The notes under the pieces: generated by a model
Told to the model about the DNA's origin: nothing
Database searches by the model: none
Seen by the model: the letters and a program-made list of their open reading frames with translations, nothing else
Source: CAIWHR01 sp963843595
GTDB lineage: Bacteria > Pseudomonadota > Gammaproteobacteria > Burkholderiales > Casimicrobiaceae
NCBI GenBank assembly: GCA_963843595.1
Contig: CAWJLG010000006.1
Coordinates: forward strand, 1 to 64,000
Length of the DNA: 64,000 nt
Direction of reading: 5' to 3'
Position numbers and translations under genes: made by a program
Shown here: in pieces, positions 53,774-63,259 of the stretch
How the letters are laid out: each line of letters begins with the position of its first letter
Position numbering within the stretch: the first letter of the stretch is position 1

Positions 53774-55366
53774 ATGGCCGCCACTTCCCACTCCAGGATA
53801 CTGATCCTCGATTTTGGCGCACAGTACACGCAGCTCATCGCGCGGCGCCTGCGCGAAGCGCACGTCTATTGCGAGATTCATCCGTTCGATGTCGATCCCG
53901 GCTTCATCCGTGCGTACGCCCCGCGGGGCATCGTGCTTTCCGGCGGACCGAACAGCGTGACCGAGGGCGACACGCCGCGGGCGCCGGACGTGGTGTGGTC
54001 GCTCGGCGTCCCGGTGCTTGGCATCTGTTACGGGATGCAGACGATGGCGGCACAGCTCGGCGGCACGGTCGAGACCGGCAGGGTCCGCGAGTTCGGCTAC
54101 GCGGAGGTGCGCGCGCGCGGCCATACGCGGCTGTTCGCCGGCCTGCAGGATCGCACGAACGTCGAAGGTCATGGTCTGCTCGACGTGTGGATGAGCCACG
54201 GCGACAAGGTCACCGCATTGCCTCCCGGATTCAGGCTCGCCGGGTCGTCGGAAGCCTGCGCGATTGCCGCGATGGCCGACGAGGCGCGCCGGTTCTACGC
54301 AGTCCAGTTCCATCCCGAGGTCACGCACACGACGCAAGGCGCGGCCATCCTCGCCCGTTTCGCGCACGAGATCTGCGGCTGCGGGCAGGACTGGAACATG
54401 GTCGACTACGTCGACGAGGCGGTGGCGTCGGTCCGGGCGCAGGTCGGCAGCGAAGAGGTGATCCTCGGACTCTCCGGCGGCGTCGACTCGTCGGTGGCCG
54501 CGGCGCTGATCCACAAGGCGATCGGCGATCAGCTCACCTGCGTGTTCGTCGACCACGGCCTGCTGCGGTTGAACGAGGCCGAGCAGGTGATGGACACGTT
54601 CGCGCGCAACCTCGGTGTACGCGTGCTGCAGATCGATGCGGCCGACGAGATGTACGCGGCGCTCGGGGGCGTCGAGGACCCGGAACGCAAGCGCAAAATC
54701 ATCGGCAAGCTTTTCGTCGACGTGTTCCAGCGCGAGGCGGCGAAGATTCCGGGGGCGAAGTGGCTCGCACAGGGCACGATCTATCCGGACGTCATCGAGT
54801 CCGCAGGCGCCAAGACCAAGAAGGCACACACGATCAAGTCGCACCACAACGTCGGGGGCCTGCCCGAAACGCTGCATCTCAAGCTTCTGGAGCCGCTGCG
54901 CGAACTGTTCAAGGACGAAGTGCGCGAGCTCGGTCTCGCGCTGGGATTGCCGCGCGAGATGGTCTACCGCCATCCGTTTCCCGGTCCCGGGCTCGGTGTG
55001 CGCATCCTCGGTCCGGTCAGCCGCGAACATGCCGACCTGCTGCGCCGCGCCGATGCGATCTTCATCGACGAGCTGCGTCTTGCGCGCGACGCCAGGGGCA
55101 AGAGCTGGTACGACCTCACGGCACAGGCCTTCGCCGTGTTCCTTCCGGTGCGCTCGGTCGGCGTCATGGGCGACGGGCGCACGTACGAGCACGTCGTCGC
55201 CCTGCGTGCGGTGCAGACCACGGATTTCATGACCGCGCACTGGGCGCCGCTGCCGCACGATCTGCTGGCGAAGGTTTCCAATCGCATCATCAACGAGGTG
55301 CGTGGCATCAACCGGGTGACCTACGACATCTCGAGCAAGCCGCCCGCGACCATCGAGTGGGAGTGA
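53774..55366 (+). CDS. guaA: GMP synthase (glutamine-hydrolysing)
   Basis: 530 residues. Glutaminase part: ILILDFGAQYTQLIARRLRE, GICYGMQTMAAQLGG with the catalytic Cys, and FHPEVTHT. Synthetase part: EVILGLSGGVDSSVAAALIH (PP-loop), with the C-terminal DISSKPPATIEWE. It aminates XMP to GMP. ATG at 53774 begins MAATSHSRILILD. It converges on the methyltransferase gene across a 145-base gap in which I see nothing. Confidence 0.98.
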   Translation: MAATSHSRILILDFGAQYTQLIARRLREAHVYCEIHPFDVDPGFIRAYAPRGIVLSGGPNSVTEGDTPRAPDVVWSLGVPVLGICYGMQTMAAQLGGTVETGRVREFGYAEVRARGHTRLFAGLQDRTNVEGHGLLDVWMSHGDKVTALPPGFRLAGSSEACAIAAMADEARRFYAVQFHPEVTHTTQGAAILARFAHEICGCGQDWNMVDYVDEAVASVRAQVGSEEVILGLSGGVDSSVAAALIHKAIGDQLTCVFVDHGLLRLNEAEQVMDTFARNLGVRVLQIDAADEMYAALGGVEDPERKRKIIGKLFVDVFQREAAKIPGAKWLAQGTIYPDVIESAGAKTKKAHTIKSHHNVGGLPETLHLKLLEPLRELFKDEVRELGLALGLPREMVYRHPFPGPGLGVRILGPVSREHADLLRRADAIFIDELRLARDARGKSWYDLTAQAFAVFLPVRSVGVMGDGRTYEHVVALRAVQTTDFMTAHWAPLPHDLLAKVSNRIINEVRGINRVTYDISSKPPATIEWE

Positions 55367-55511
55367 GCGGGTCGGCACCGCCGGGGTCGCGTCCGGCCTC
55401 TTTGGCCGACGCGCCGCGATGCACATCCGGGTTCGCGGGATTTCCTGACGGCTGCAGCGCCGGGTATCGCGCGGGGTCCGACGCCGCAAGCTCCCCGGCT
55501 CGGTTGACCCG

Positions 55512-56345
55512 CTATCTGCGCTTGATGACCACCTCGAAGTATTCGGCTGGTGCCACCAGCGAGCCGTCGGTCGCGCGATTGAACCGTTCGGCCAAGCCGA
55601 TGAGATCTGCGGCGAGCGATTCCTGATGGGTGGAATCCAGCGCGCCGAACGCCTTCTGCATCGGGCCGTAGAAGGTCCGGAAGACCTCGAGCCAGTGAGC
55701 CGCGCTGCGGTACCGAAACACGAAGTGCTTGCGCTCAATCGCGATCGAGTCGAGCCGATTGCCGAACAGCTCGCGCAGGCGCTCTTCGGTGCCCCAGAGC
55801 GAGGGCGATTTCACTCCGGCCGGCGGGGGAAGATACCTGCCCATCAGCTTGAAGAGTTCGCCGATCAAGCTCGACGGCGTCCAGCTCGCCAGGCCGATCC
55901 GGCCGCCCGGTTTGCAGACCCGTGCCATTTCCGCGGCGGCTTTCTCCTGGTCGGGCGTGAACATCACGCCGAACGTGGACAAAACGACATCGAAACTCGC
56001 GTCGGCATACGGCAGGCTCTCCGCGTCCGCCTGCTCGAACCGAACGGGCAGGCCTTCGGCGCTTGCCCGGGCGCGCCCACGCTCGAGCAGCGTCGGGACA
56101 TAGTCGGTCGAAGTGACGTCGGTCCAGCGTCGCGCCGCGGCGAGCGTCGCGTTGCCGTTGCCGGCGGCGACGTCGAGCACGCGCTCGCCGGCACGCAGGT
56201 CGAGCGCCTCGCAAAGCGTCTCGCCGACGATTTGCAGCGTGGTGCCCACAACGGCATAGTCGCCGGCGGACCAGGCGGCCTGCTGCTTGCGCTTCACGGC
56301 CGCAAGATCAACGACGGGCGAGGGGGTGGAAATGACTGCGGACAT
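55512..56345 (-). CDS. Class I SAM-dependent methyltransferase (UbiE-like)
   Basis: 277 residues. Motif I VLDVAAGNGNATLAAA, then ADAESLPYADASFDVVLSTF and MARVCKPGGRIGLASWT. The substrate is not clear; the family methylates quinones, lipids and small molecules. It is divergent from the large HTH-ATPase-TPR regulator 215 bases away, which may control it. The intervening region has no confident promoter hexamers. Confidence 0.88.
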   Translation of the reverse strand: MSAVISTPSPVVDLAAVKRKQQAAWSAGDYAVVGTTLQIVGETLCEALDLRAGERVLDVAAGNGNATLAAARRWTDVTSTDYVPTLLERGRARASAEGLPVRFEQADAESLPYADASFDVVLSTFGVMFTPDQEKAAAEMARVCKPGGRIGLASWTPSSLIGELFKLMGRYLPPPAGVKSPSLWGTEERLRELFGNRLDSIAIERKHFVFRYRSAAHWLEVFRTFYGPMQKAFGALDSTHQESLAADLIGLAERFNRATDGSLVAPAEYFEVVIKRR

Positions 56346-56560
56346 GGCGGTTCTCCTGATGACGGGGATAGGATGCGGGTTAAGGCCCCAGCGAGGCCCC
56401 GTTGCTCGCCGCCGGATCGGGGTTTGCGGTTAGCGATCAACGTGCCGCCATTTCACGCTGCGGCGTGAAGCACAGGGTCACGCAAAGCGGGACAAGAAGC
56501 GGGACAAACGCGCAGACCGTCCCGCCATGATCAGGCGTCTATAGGCTGGGGGAAGGCGAT

Positions 56561-59500
56561 ATGCAGGACCAGGCGCATTCCTTTGGCTACTGGCTGCGGC
56601 GCCGCCGCAAGGCGCTGGATCTCACCCAGGAGGCGCTCGGCCAGCGAGTCAGCTGCTCGGGCTTCACCATCAGAAAGATCGAAGCGGACGAGCGCAGGCC
56701 ATCGCGGCAACTCGGTGAACGCCTCGCTGCGGCGCTCGCCATCCCGGAGGAGGAGCGGCGTACCTTCCTCGATGCGGCGCGTGCGGTGCGCGCCGCGAAC
56801 CGTCTGCGGCTGGACGCCATGCCGGTCGGCACCGACGCGGACGCGGCAGCGTACGCTGCCTCGGCCAACGCCCGGCTCGATTCGGCAATCGGGTCAGTGA
56901 GCGATTCGACCCCATTCGTCGGGCGAAGCCATGAGTACGGCCTGCTCATCGGCCTCATCGCGCGGCTTACCACCGGCGCCGGGCACGTCGTCCTGATCGA
57001 AGGCGAGCCGGGTATCGGCAAGAGCCGGCTGATGCGCGAGGTCGCACGCTACGCGGAAGCCAACGGCCTGCCTACCCTCTCGACCAACTGCTACGAGATC
57101 GAGCGCGCGATTCCCTTTCAGCCCGTGGTCGACCTCGTCACCCGCGCACTCGACCGCGCGTCGCCGGCCGCGCTGCACAATCTCGCGCCCGTGTCGCTCG
57201 CCGAGCTCGCCGCGCTGGTTCCCGCGGTGGCTGAGCGCTTCCCGGAGCTGCCGGAACTGTCGCGCGATTTTCCCGAGGCGCGCCGGGCCCGCCTGTCCCG
57301 CGCGGTCGGGCAGCTGCTCGAGGCGTCGCGAGAGCGTCGACCGCTCATTCTGCTGGTGGACGACATCCAGTGGGCGGACGACGCGAGCGCACACGTCCTC
57401 CATTATCTCGCCCGCCACGCCGCCGAGCGCCCGGTGCTCCTGATCTATGCCTATCGCGACGAGGAACTCGACAGCGACGAGCGGTTCGCGCGACTCGTCG
57501 AGAGCCTGCGCCGAGAGGCGGGCGCCCGCCGCGTGCCGCTTGCGCGATTCAGTCCGGCAGACGCCGAGACCCTGGTGGCAGCGCTGGGCGATGCGAGGCT
57601 CGGTGCACCCGGGCTCGCCCAGCGTCTGCATCGCGAGACCGAAGGCAACCCGTTCTTCCTCATGTCGATCCTGCAGTCCCTGAGTGAAGGCGAGATCCCG
57701 CTGGAATCGCGCATGAGCGAAGGGGTGGCACTGCTTCCGGATGCGTTGCGCGCCGCCGTGCGCGCGCGGCTCGCGCACGTGCCCAAGCAGATCCGGCCAA
57801 CGCTCGAAACTGCGGCCGTTCTCGGCCGGCGCTTCGACTTCGACACCCTGCTCGACGCGACGCGCGAGAACGAAGGGGCGCTGCTCAACGCCGTGGAGGC
57901 GCTCGTGAAGCGCCATTTGCTGCGCGAGGAAGCGGAGGATGGCGTATACGATTTCAGCCACGACAAGGTCCGCGAGGTGGTCTACCACGATATCGGCGGG
58001 GCCCGGCGCAGGCTGCTGCATCGGTCGGTCGCCGAAGCGCTGGAGCGCCGCGGCGAAGGCGAAGCGCACGAGCGCGACGCCCGGCTCGCCGAGCACTACG
58101 AGCGGGCTCATGACTGGGCGAAGGCGCTCCGTTACCTCGTCCTCACCGGAGAACGCTCGCAGGCGCTTTTCGCAATGCGCGATGCCCTGCATTGGCTGGA
58201 TCGCGCGATCGCGCTTTCCGAATCTCACCCGGAGGCACTGGATGAGAGCGAACGCCTCGCGCTCTACGAGCGACGCGGGGCGGCTCGCGCGCAGGTCGGG
58301 CAGACGGAAGGCGCGGTGGCCGACATGGGCCGCGTCATCGATGCGGCGCGGATGGCGGGCGATCGCGGGAAGGCGCTCGACGCACTGATTCTGCTCGGCA
58401 TGGCATACCGGCGCGCCGATGCGTACGAGAAGGCGACGGCGTGCCTTACCGACGCGTTGGCGGAAGCACGCGCAATGAACGATGAGCGCCAAGCCGCGGA
58501 TATCCTGTATCACCTCGGCACGGTGGCGTGGAGTACTGGGTCAAACGACCAAGCCATTCGGTCTCACCAGGAAGCGGTCGAAATATGCGAGCGCACGGGA
58601 CTTGCCGACCGCGTTGCCGTGCAGGCCTACCACGGGCGCGGCGAGGCGCACTTCGCGAATGCCGAGCCTTCTGCGGCGATCCAGTGCTACTCCCGGTCGC
58701 TCGAGCTCGCGCGCAGCATCGGCGACAAGAGTTACGAGTCCGAGAACCTGATGATGATCGGGCACGCGTGTGCCGGGACCAAGGGGCTCGGCGACTACCC
58801 GCGCGCGATGGCCAACTTCGACGCGGCACTCGAAATCGCACGTGCCGCAGACTTGCAGTGGCACATCGGACCTACGCTTCTCGGACTCGACCATGTCCGG
58901 GCGTGCACGGGCCGCTACGGCGAGGCATGGGTGGGCATGCGAAAGACCCTGCGTTGGCTCGACAGTCTCCGGCAGGTGCGATATCAGCTCATCGCATACG
59001 ATTTCATGGGCCACCTCCTGCTCGATCTCGACCTGGGCGAACAGGCGGTCGAGTACATGGAGCGCGGACTCGCGCTCGGGCGCGATACGGGCATCAACTT
59101 CTGGCGCGCTGCCATCGAGGCGCATCTCGCGATCGCGCGGACGCGACTTGGGCAGAGGGACGTCGCACCGACGCTGCAGGCGGCGCTCGATCAAACGCGC
59201 CGCACCGCCGAACGCTACTTGATGGTCCGCTGTCTCGACGGCTTGGCAGCAGTGTCCCTTGCGGAGGGCGATGCGCGCCGCTGTCGTGCGTTCGCAGACG
59301 AGCTGTTGGCCCTCGCCGAGTCAAACGGGCTGCGCGAAGTCGCGGCGAACGCGCGGCGTTGGCGGGGCGAGGCTTTGCTCGCGGAGAAAGCCTACGCGGA
59401 GGCACAGGCAGAGTTGTCCCGCGCTGCGGTGCTAGCGGAGGAAGTCGGCCGCGTGCGCCTCCAATTGGATTCGCAGTCCGCGCTTACCCGTCTGTCTGTG

Positions 59501-59629
59501 GCGCGGGGTCAGCGGGACGCCGCGCAGCGCCATGGCGCCAAGGCGCGTGCGATCGCGGAGGCGATGGAGAGGAGCCTTGCATCGTCGGGGCTCGAGGCAG
59601 GGCTGGTCTTCACCGACGCCTCGCGCTGA
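56561..59629 (+). CDS. Large HTH (XRE)-ATPase-TPR regulator
   Basis: 1022 residues. The N-terminal XRE HTH (FGYWLRRRRKALDLTQEALG, then SGFTIRKIEADERRPSRQLG, about residues 8-65) is followed by a STAND-like AAA domain: FVGRSHEYGLLIGLI, P-loop IEGEPGIGKSRLM (about 147-159) and LILLVDDIQWADDASAH (about 262-278). From about residue 500 there are tetratricopeptide-like helices. This is a MalT/AfsR-type signal-integrating regulator. The inducer is unknown. It is divergent from the methyltransferase, its likeliest target. Confidence 0.85.
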   Translation: MQDQAHSFGYWLRRRRKALDLTQEALGQRVSCSGFTIRKIEADERRPSRQLGERLAAALAIPEEERRTFLDAARAVRAANRLRLDAMPVGTDADAAAYAASANARLDSAIGSVSDSTPFVGRSHEYGLLIGLIARLTTGAGHVVLIEGEPGIGKSRLMREVARYAEANGLPTLSTNCYEIERAIPFQPVVDLVTRALDRASPAALHNLAPVSLAELAALVPAVAERFPELPELSRDFPEARRARLSRAVGQLLEASRERRPLILLVDDIQWADDASAHVLHYLARHAAERPVLLIYAYRDEELDSDERFARLVESLRREAGARRVPLARFSPADAETLVAALGDARLGAPGLAQRLHRETEGNPFFLMSILQSLSEGEIPLESRMSEGVALLPDALRAAVRARLAHVPKQIRPTLETAAVLGRRFDFDTLLDATRENEGALLNAVEALVKRHLLREEAEDGVYDFSHDKVREVVYHDIGGARRRLLHRSVAEALERRGEGEAHERDARLAEHYERAHDWAKALRYLVLTGERSQALFAMRDALHWLDRAIALSESHPEALDESERLALYERRGAARAQVGQTEGAVADMGRVIDAARMAGDRGKALDALILLGMAYRRADAYEKATACLTDALAEARAMNDERQAADILYHLGTVAWSTGSNDQAIRSHQEAVEICERTGLADRVAVQAYHGRGEAHFANAEPSAAIQCYSRSLELARSIGDKSYESENLMMIGHACAGTKGLGDYPRAMANFDAALEIARAADLQWHIGPTLLGLDHVRACTGRYGEAWVGMRKTLRWLDSLRQVRYQLIAYDFMGHLLLDLDLGEQAVEYMERGLALGRDTGINFWRAAIEAHLAIARTRLGQRDVAPTLQAALDQTRRTAERYLMVRCLDGLAAVSLAEGDARRCRAFADELLALAESNGLREVAANARRWRGEALLAEKAYAEAQAELSRAAVLAEEVGRVRLQLDSQSALTRLSVARGQRDAAQRHGAKARAIAEAMERSLASSGLEAGLVFTDASR

Positions 59630-59847
59630 TGTGGCACCGGTGCTCCGGTCGCGGATGCCGCGGTGCGATTCGTGGGCGATAATTGAGTGGTGGGAGTGGC
59701 TTCAGCGCGATTCACTTTATCCGTCGAGCCAGATGGGTAGCGCTGCCCGTTCGACGGCAAAGGCGACGGTAAATTGGGTTTTCACTTCCGCAAGAATAGA
59801 TAGATTGACAATGGCTTGCAGGTGCCAGACATGATCGAGTGCGAGTG

Positions 59848-60309
59848 ATGTCGCCGCCCGACGCAGGTTCCCATCTCACGGCCTTTCGCCGACTTGCGCT
59901 TAAGCAGGGGCTGTTGCTTGGCGCGCTTTGCGCAGGCCGACGCGAGGATTTCGTCGTGGTGTTGGCGGCCGCGACGCTGGCGTTCGATGAAGGCCGCGAC
60001 TACGATGAGCCGGCCGTCAATGCGGCGCTGAAGACTTGGCTGACCGGTCCCGGTACGATGCTTGCCACCGATCACGTCGAGCTGCGCCGCTGGCTCGTCG
60101 ATTGCGGGCTGCTCGAGCGCGACGGGTACGGACGCCGCTACCGCCGTCCAGCGCCGGGTGCCGAATGGGCGCTGGCCATCGCCGCGCTGCAGGGTTTCGA
60201 TCTGGGCGCCGAAGCCGCCGCGGCGCGCAATGCAGAGGCCGCGCGGCGCGCCGAGCGCAAGGCGCGCTGGGCGGCGCACGACGGCGACGCCGGAGCAACG
60301 CATGAATGA
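59848..60309 (+). CDS. DUF2087 domain protein
   Basis: About 153 residues. The core GRREDFVVVLAAATLAFDEG is unusual, but KTWLTGPGTMLATDHVELRR and WLVDCGLLERDGYGRRYRR fit DUF2087, which usually follows a HTH or appears alone. The C-terminus is Ala/Arg-rich. ATG at 59848 (MSPPDAG) was chosen. A TTGACA at 59805-59810 could be a -35, but no good -10 follows. It precedes tadA by 60 bases. Confidence 0.7.
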   Translation: MSPPDAGSHLTAFRRLALKQGLLLGALCAGRREDFVVVLAAATLAFDEGRDYDEPAVNAALKTWLTGPGTMLATDHVELRRWLVDCGLLERDGYGRRYRRPAPGAEWALAIAALQGFDLGAEAAAARNAEAARRAERKARWAAHDGDAGATHE

Positions 60310-60369
60310 GCGAAGCACCATCGGTGGCGACGCTCGGCGCGATCGAGCCGGACGCGGTAATCGACACGC

Positions 60370-60834
60370 ATGACCGATGACGACTGGATGGGCGAGGCGC
60401 TCGCGCTTGCGCGCGCGGCCCAGGCGCGCGGCGAGGTGCCGGTCGGGGCCATCGTGGTGCTCGCCGGCGCGGTGGTCGGCCGCGGCGGGAACGCACCGAT
60501 CTCCCACGCCGACCCGACTGCGCATGCGGAAATCGCGGCGCTGCGCGATGCCGCACGCCGCCTCGGCAACTACCGGCTGCCGGGCTGCACGTTGTACGTG
60601 ACGCTCGAGCCATGCGTTATGTGCGCCGGCGCGATCATGCATGCGCGTCTCGCCCGCCTCGTCTTCGGCGCCCGCGATCCCAAGACCGGGGCGTGCGGTT
60701 CGATCGTGGATCTGTTTGCCGACAGGCGCCTCAACCATCACACCGCGGTCACCGGCGACGTGCGGACGGAGGAATGCGGCGGTCTGCTGTCGGCGTTCTT
60801 TGCGGCGCGCCGCACCGCTGGAGCGGCGAGATGA
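60370..60834 (+). CDS. tadA: tRNA adenosine(34) deaminase
   Basis: 154 residues. Zinc motif DPTAHAEIAALRDAARRLGN with His and catalytic Glu, and LEPCVMCAGAIMHARLARLV with two Cys. TadA makes inosine at position 34 of tRNA-Arg(ACG). It begins WMGEALALARAAQARGEVPV. Its stop overlaps the LD-carboxypeptidase start; the tadA-ldcA pair is common in betaproteobacteria. Confidence 0.95.
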   Translation: MTDDDWMGEALALARAAQARGEVPVGAIVVLAGAVVGRGGNAPISHADPTAHAEIAALRDAARRLGNYRLPGCTLYVTLEPCVMCAGAIMHARLARLVFGARDPKTGACGSIVDLFADRRLNHHTAVTGDVRTEECGGLLSAFFAARRTAGAAR

Positions 60835-61739
60835 CCGATCGCACCTGGGGCATCGGACTGTACGCGCCCGCCGGATTCGCGACGGAACCCGCCGCGATCG
60901 AGCGGGCGATCGCACGGCTTTCCGCGCTGGGGCACCGCGTCATTGTCGATTCTACGTGCGCCGCGCGCTGGCAGCGCTTTTCTGCGCCCGACGACGAACG
61001 TCTCGCCGCCGTGGCGCGCATGGCCGCGGATCCGCGCGTGGAGATTGCACTGGCCGTTCGCGGGGGCTACGGCTGGTCGCGACTGCTCGACCGGCTCGAC
61101 TACATGGCACTGGCGCGTGTCGGCAAGGCGTGGCTTGGCCACAGCGACTTCACGGCCTTTCAGCTCGCGCTCTTCGCGCACGCCGGCGTGCCGACCTTCG
61201 CCGGCCCGATGGCGGCTTACGATTTCGGTGCGGAGGATCCTTCGGTCTTCACTCTGGACCATTGCTTCGGGCTGCTCGGCGCATCGTCGTACGCCGTCGA
61301 GTGCCCGCTCGACGGCCCCGACGTCACGGCGGAGGGCACGCTGTGGGGGGGCAACCTCGCGCTCGTCGCCCATCTCGTCGGATCCGCGCACATGCCGCGC
61401 GTCGAGGGCGGAATCCTGTTTCTCGAGGACATCGGCGAGCATCCGTACCGGATCGAACGGATGCTCTACCAGCTGCATTTCGCCGGCATTCTCGCCCGGC
61501 AGCGGGCCGTGCTCCTCGGCGTGATGAACGGCTACGCACTGGGCGCGAACGACAACGGGTATGACCTGCGCGCAGTGATCGAACAGGCGCGCGCGTGCTT
61601 CGGCGTTCCGGTGTTCACCGGCCTTCCGTTCGGCCATTGCCGGGACAAGCTCACGCTGCCGGTTGGAGGGCGCTGCGAGCTGACGGTGCGCAACGGCCAT
61701 GGTCGACTCGCGCTGACCGATTACGCCGTGCAACGATGA
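60831..61739 (+). CDS. ldcA: LD-carboxypeptidase (peptidase family S66)
   Basis: 302 residues. RGGYGWSRLLDRLDY, nucleophile Ser in LGHSDFTAFQL, EGTLWGGNLALVAHLVGSAH, FLEDIGEHPYRIERMLYQLH and LPFGHCRDKLTLPVGG. It removes the terminal D-Ala of the tetrapeptide in recycled peptidoglycan. ATG overlaps tadA stop, and its TGA overlaps the GNAT start. Confidence 0.92.
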   Translation: MTDRTWGIGLYAPAGFATEPAAIERAIARLSALGHRVIVDSTCAARWQRFSAPDDERLAAVARMAADPRVEIALAVRGGYGWSRLLDRLDYMALARVGKAWLGHSDFTAFQLALFAHAGVPTFAGPMAAYDFGAEDPSVFTLDHCFGLLGASSYAVECPLDGPDVTAEGTLWGGNLALVAHLVGSAHMPRVEGGILFLEDIGEHPYRIERMLYQLHFAGILARQRAVLLGVMNGYALGANDNGYDLRAVIEQARACFGVPVFTGLPFGHCRDKLTLPVGGRCELTVRNGHGRLALTDYAVQR

Positions 61740-62167
61740 CCGACCCATTTCGCGTCCGGATTGCCGACTGGGCGGCCGACGAGGCGAAGCTCGAGGCGAT
61801 TCGCCATGAGGTTTTCGTCGTCGAGCAGCACGTTCCCGCCGAGATCGAGTGGGACGGGATCGACGCAGGCTGCCGCCACGCCATCGCGGAAGATCTCGCC
61901 GGTCATGCGATCGGCTGTGGCCGGCTCCTGCCCGACGGACACATCGGGCGCATGGCCGTGCGCCGCGCATGGCGCGGGCGGGGCGTGGGCGCCGCCTTGC
62001 TCGAAAGCCTGATTCTGCTGGCGCGCGAGCTCGGCCACCGACAGGTGGTGCTGAACGCCCAGACACAGGCGCTGCCGTTCTATACGCGATTCGGCTTTGC
62101 GCCCTGCGGACCCGAATACGAGGAGGCGGGCATCGCGCACCAGGCCATGGCGAGGGACCTCAGCTGA
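61736..62167 (+). CDS. GNAT family N-acetyltransferase
   Basis: 143 residues. IRHEVFVVEQHVPAEIEWDG, acetyl-CoA binding IGRMAVRRAWRGRGVGAALL, and QALPFYTRFGFAPCGPEYEE. Similar to the ElaA/YjcF-type GNATs; the substrate is unknown. It overlaps ldcA by four bases and is convergent with the NRDE gene after seven bases. Confidence 0.9.
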   Translation: MTDPFRVRIADWAADEAKLEAIRHEVFVVEQHVPAEIEWDGIDAGCRHAIAEDLAGHAIGCGRLLPDGHIGRMAVRRAWRGRGVGAALLESLILLARELGHRQVVLNAQTQALPFYTRFGFAPCGPEYEEAGIAHQAMARDLS

Positions 62168-62173
62168 CGGGCC

Positions 62174-62932
62174 TCAGGCGAGTTCGAACCGGAAATCCGC
62201 GTCACCGACCGCCCGTCCGGCGGCGTCGAACGTACGCTCGATGAACCGGGCGCGGCCGTCGCGACCGAGCGCCACGATCGTCGAACCCCGCGTGCCGTAG
62301 CGCTCGCCGACGATGAACGGCGCGGACAGCCGTCGTTCCCAGTCGAGAGGTACGCCGGTGTGCGGCAATTCCCCGTCGGGCGCTTCGCGGGTGTCGGCCA
62401 GAATCGCGAACAATGGCGACGCGTCGTCGGTGCCTGACGCGCACCAGCGGGCGATGGCGGACTTGGTGCGCTCGACTTTCGGCCACGCGGTGTCGAGTGT
62501 GGCATTCGACACGCCGTAGATGCCCGGCGGCAGCGTCGGCAGCCCCGGGCCGCGATTCGAGCCGAAATGCGCGCTCCGGCAGTCGCCGCCCATGAGATTG
62601 AACCCGTTGTGCGCGCTTGCCGCGCCGACGACCGCGGCCAGCGCCGCGGCAGGGTCGTTCGCGTCGGCGAGCAGCTGCGGCACCAGGGCGCCGCGAGACG
62701 GTGCGGCGGGGTCGTTGCGTGCCGGATCGCGGACGTTCGTGAGCAGCGCCCAGCGGCCGCGGCGGGTGACGCCCAGCCACGTGCCGCCCGCCGCGAGGTC
62801 GCGGCCGGCGAGCCAGCCTTCGTCCCACCAGTGTGCGGGCGCGGTCGGTCGGGCATGGAATTCGTCGCGGTTGGCCGCGATGACGATCGCGTAGAGGGGA
62901 TGGGCGTCGAACGCCAGCAACGCAAGGCACAC
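62174..62932 (-). CDS. NRDE (TANGO2-like) family protein
   Basis: About 252 residues from a GTG. VCLALLAFDAHPLYAIVIAA then NRDEF, the defining NRDE motif, with Cys2 as in Ntn hydrolase-like proteins. GGTWLGVTRRGRWALLTNVR and GVSNATLDTAWPKVERTK are also family parts. TANGO2 relatives are linked to heme or lipid handling, with no certain bacterial role. It follows the DUF4936 gene closely on the same strand. Confidence 0.9.
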   Translation of the reverse strand: MCLALLAFDAHPLYAIVIAANRDEFHARPTAPAHWWDEGWLAGRDLAAGGTWLGVTRRGRWALLTNVRDPARNDPAAPSRGALVPQLLADANDPAAALAAVVGAASAHNGFNLMGGDCRSAHFGSNRGPGLPTLPPGIYGVSNATLDTAWPKVERTKSAIARWCASGTDDASPLFAILADTREAPDGELPHTGVPLDWERRLSAPFIVGERYGTRGSTIVALGRDGRARFIERTFDAAGRAVGDADFRFELA

Positions 62933-62939
62933 GGCGGGA

Positions 62940-63251
62940 TCAGGATCGCGTGCGCGCCGGCGGGGGCGCGGCAAAGCGCTCGATGTGGCGCCGCCCGTCC
63001 TCGGCCAGTGCCGCCGCAGCGTTCGCGCGCACCGCGGCCTCGAGGGCGCGCCCGAAACTGCTCCAGCGGGTGACCGGCTCGTAGACTTCGAGCCACGTCC
63101 GCCGGTCGTCGCAGCGCGCCAGTAGTCGTCCGGCGACCCCGGTGCGGCGCTCGACGTCCGCGAACAGTGCCGCGATGGCGGCGCGCGTCGCCGCCGAATC
63201 CCGACGGACGCGGTAATACACGTAGACGTGCGTCGGCGCCGATGCGACCAC
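62940..63251 (-). CDS. DUF4936 family protein
   Basis: About 103 residues from a GTG. THVYVYYRVRRDSAATRAAI, then TWLEVYEPVTRWSSFGRALE and GRRHIERFAAPP, the DUF4936 ferredoxin-like pattern. It starts eight bases after the ygfZ stop and ends eight bases before NRDE, so the three are probably one operon. Function unknown. DUF4936 beside ygfZ is common in betaproteobacteria. Confidence 0.85.
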   Translation of the reverse strand: MVASAPTHVYVYYRVRRDSAATRAAIAALFADVERRTGVAGRLLARCDDRRTWLEVYEPVTRWSSFGRALEAAVRANAAAALAEDGRRHIERFAAPPPARTRS

Positions 63252-63259
63252 GACGCGAC

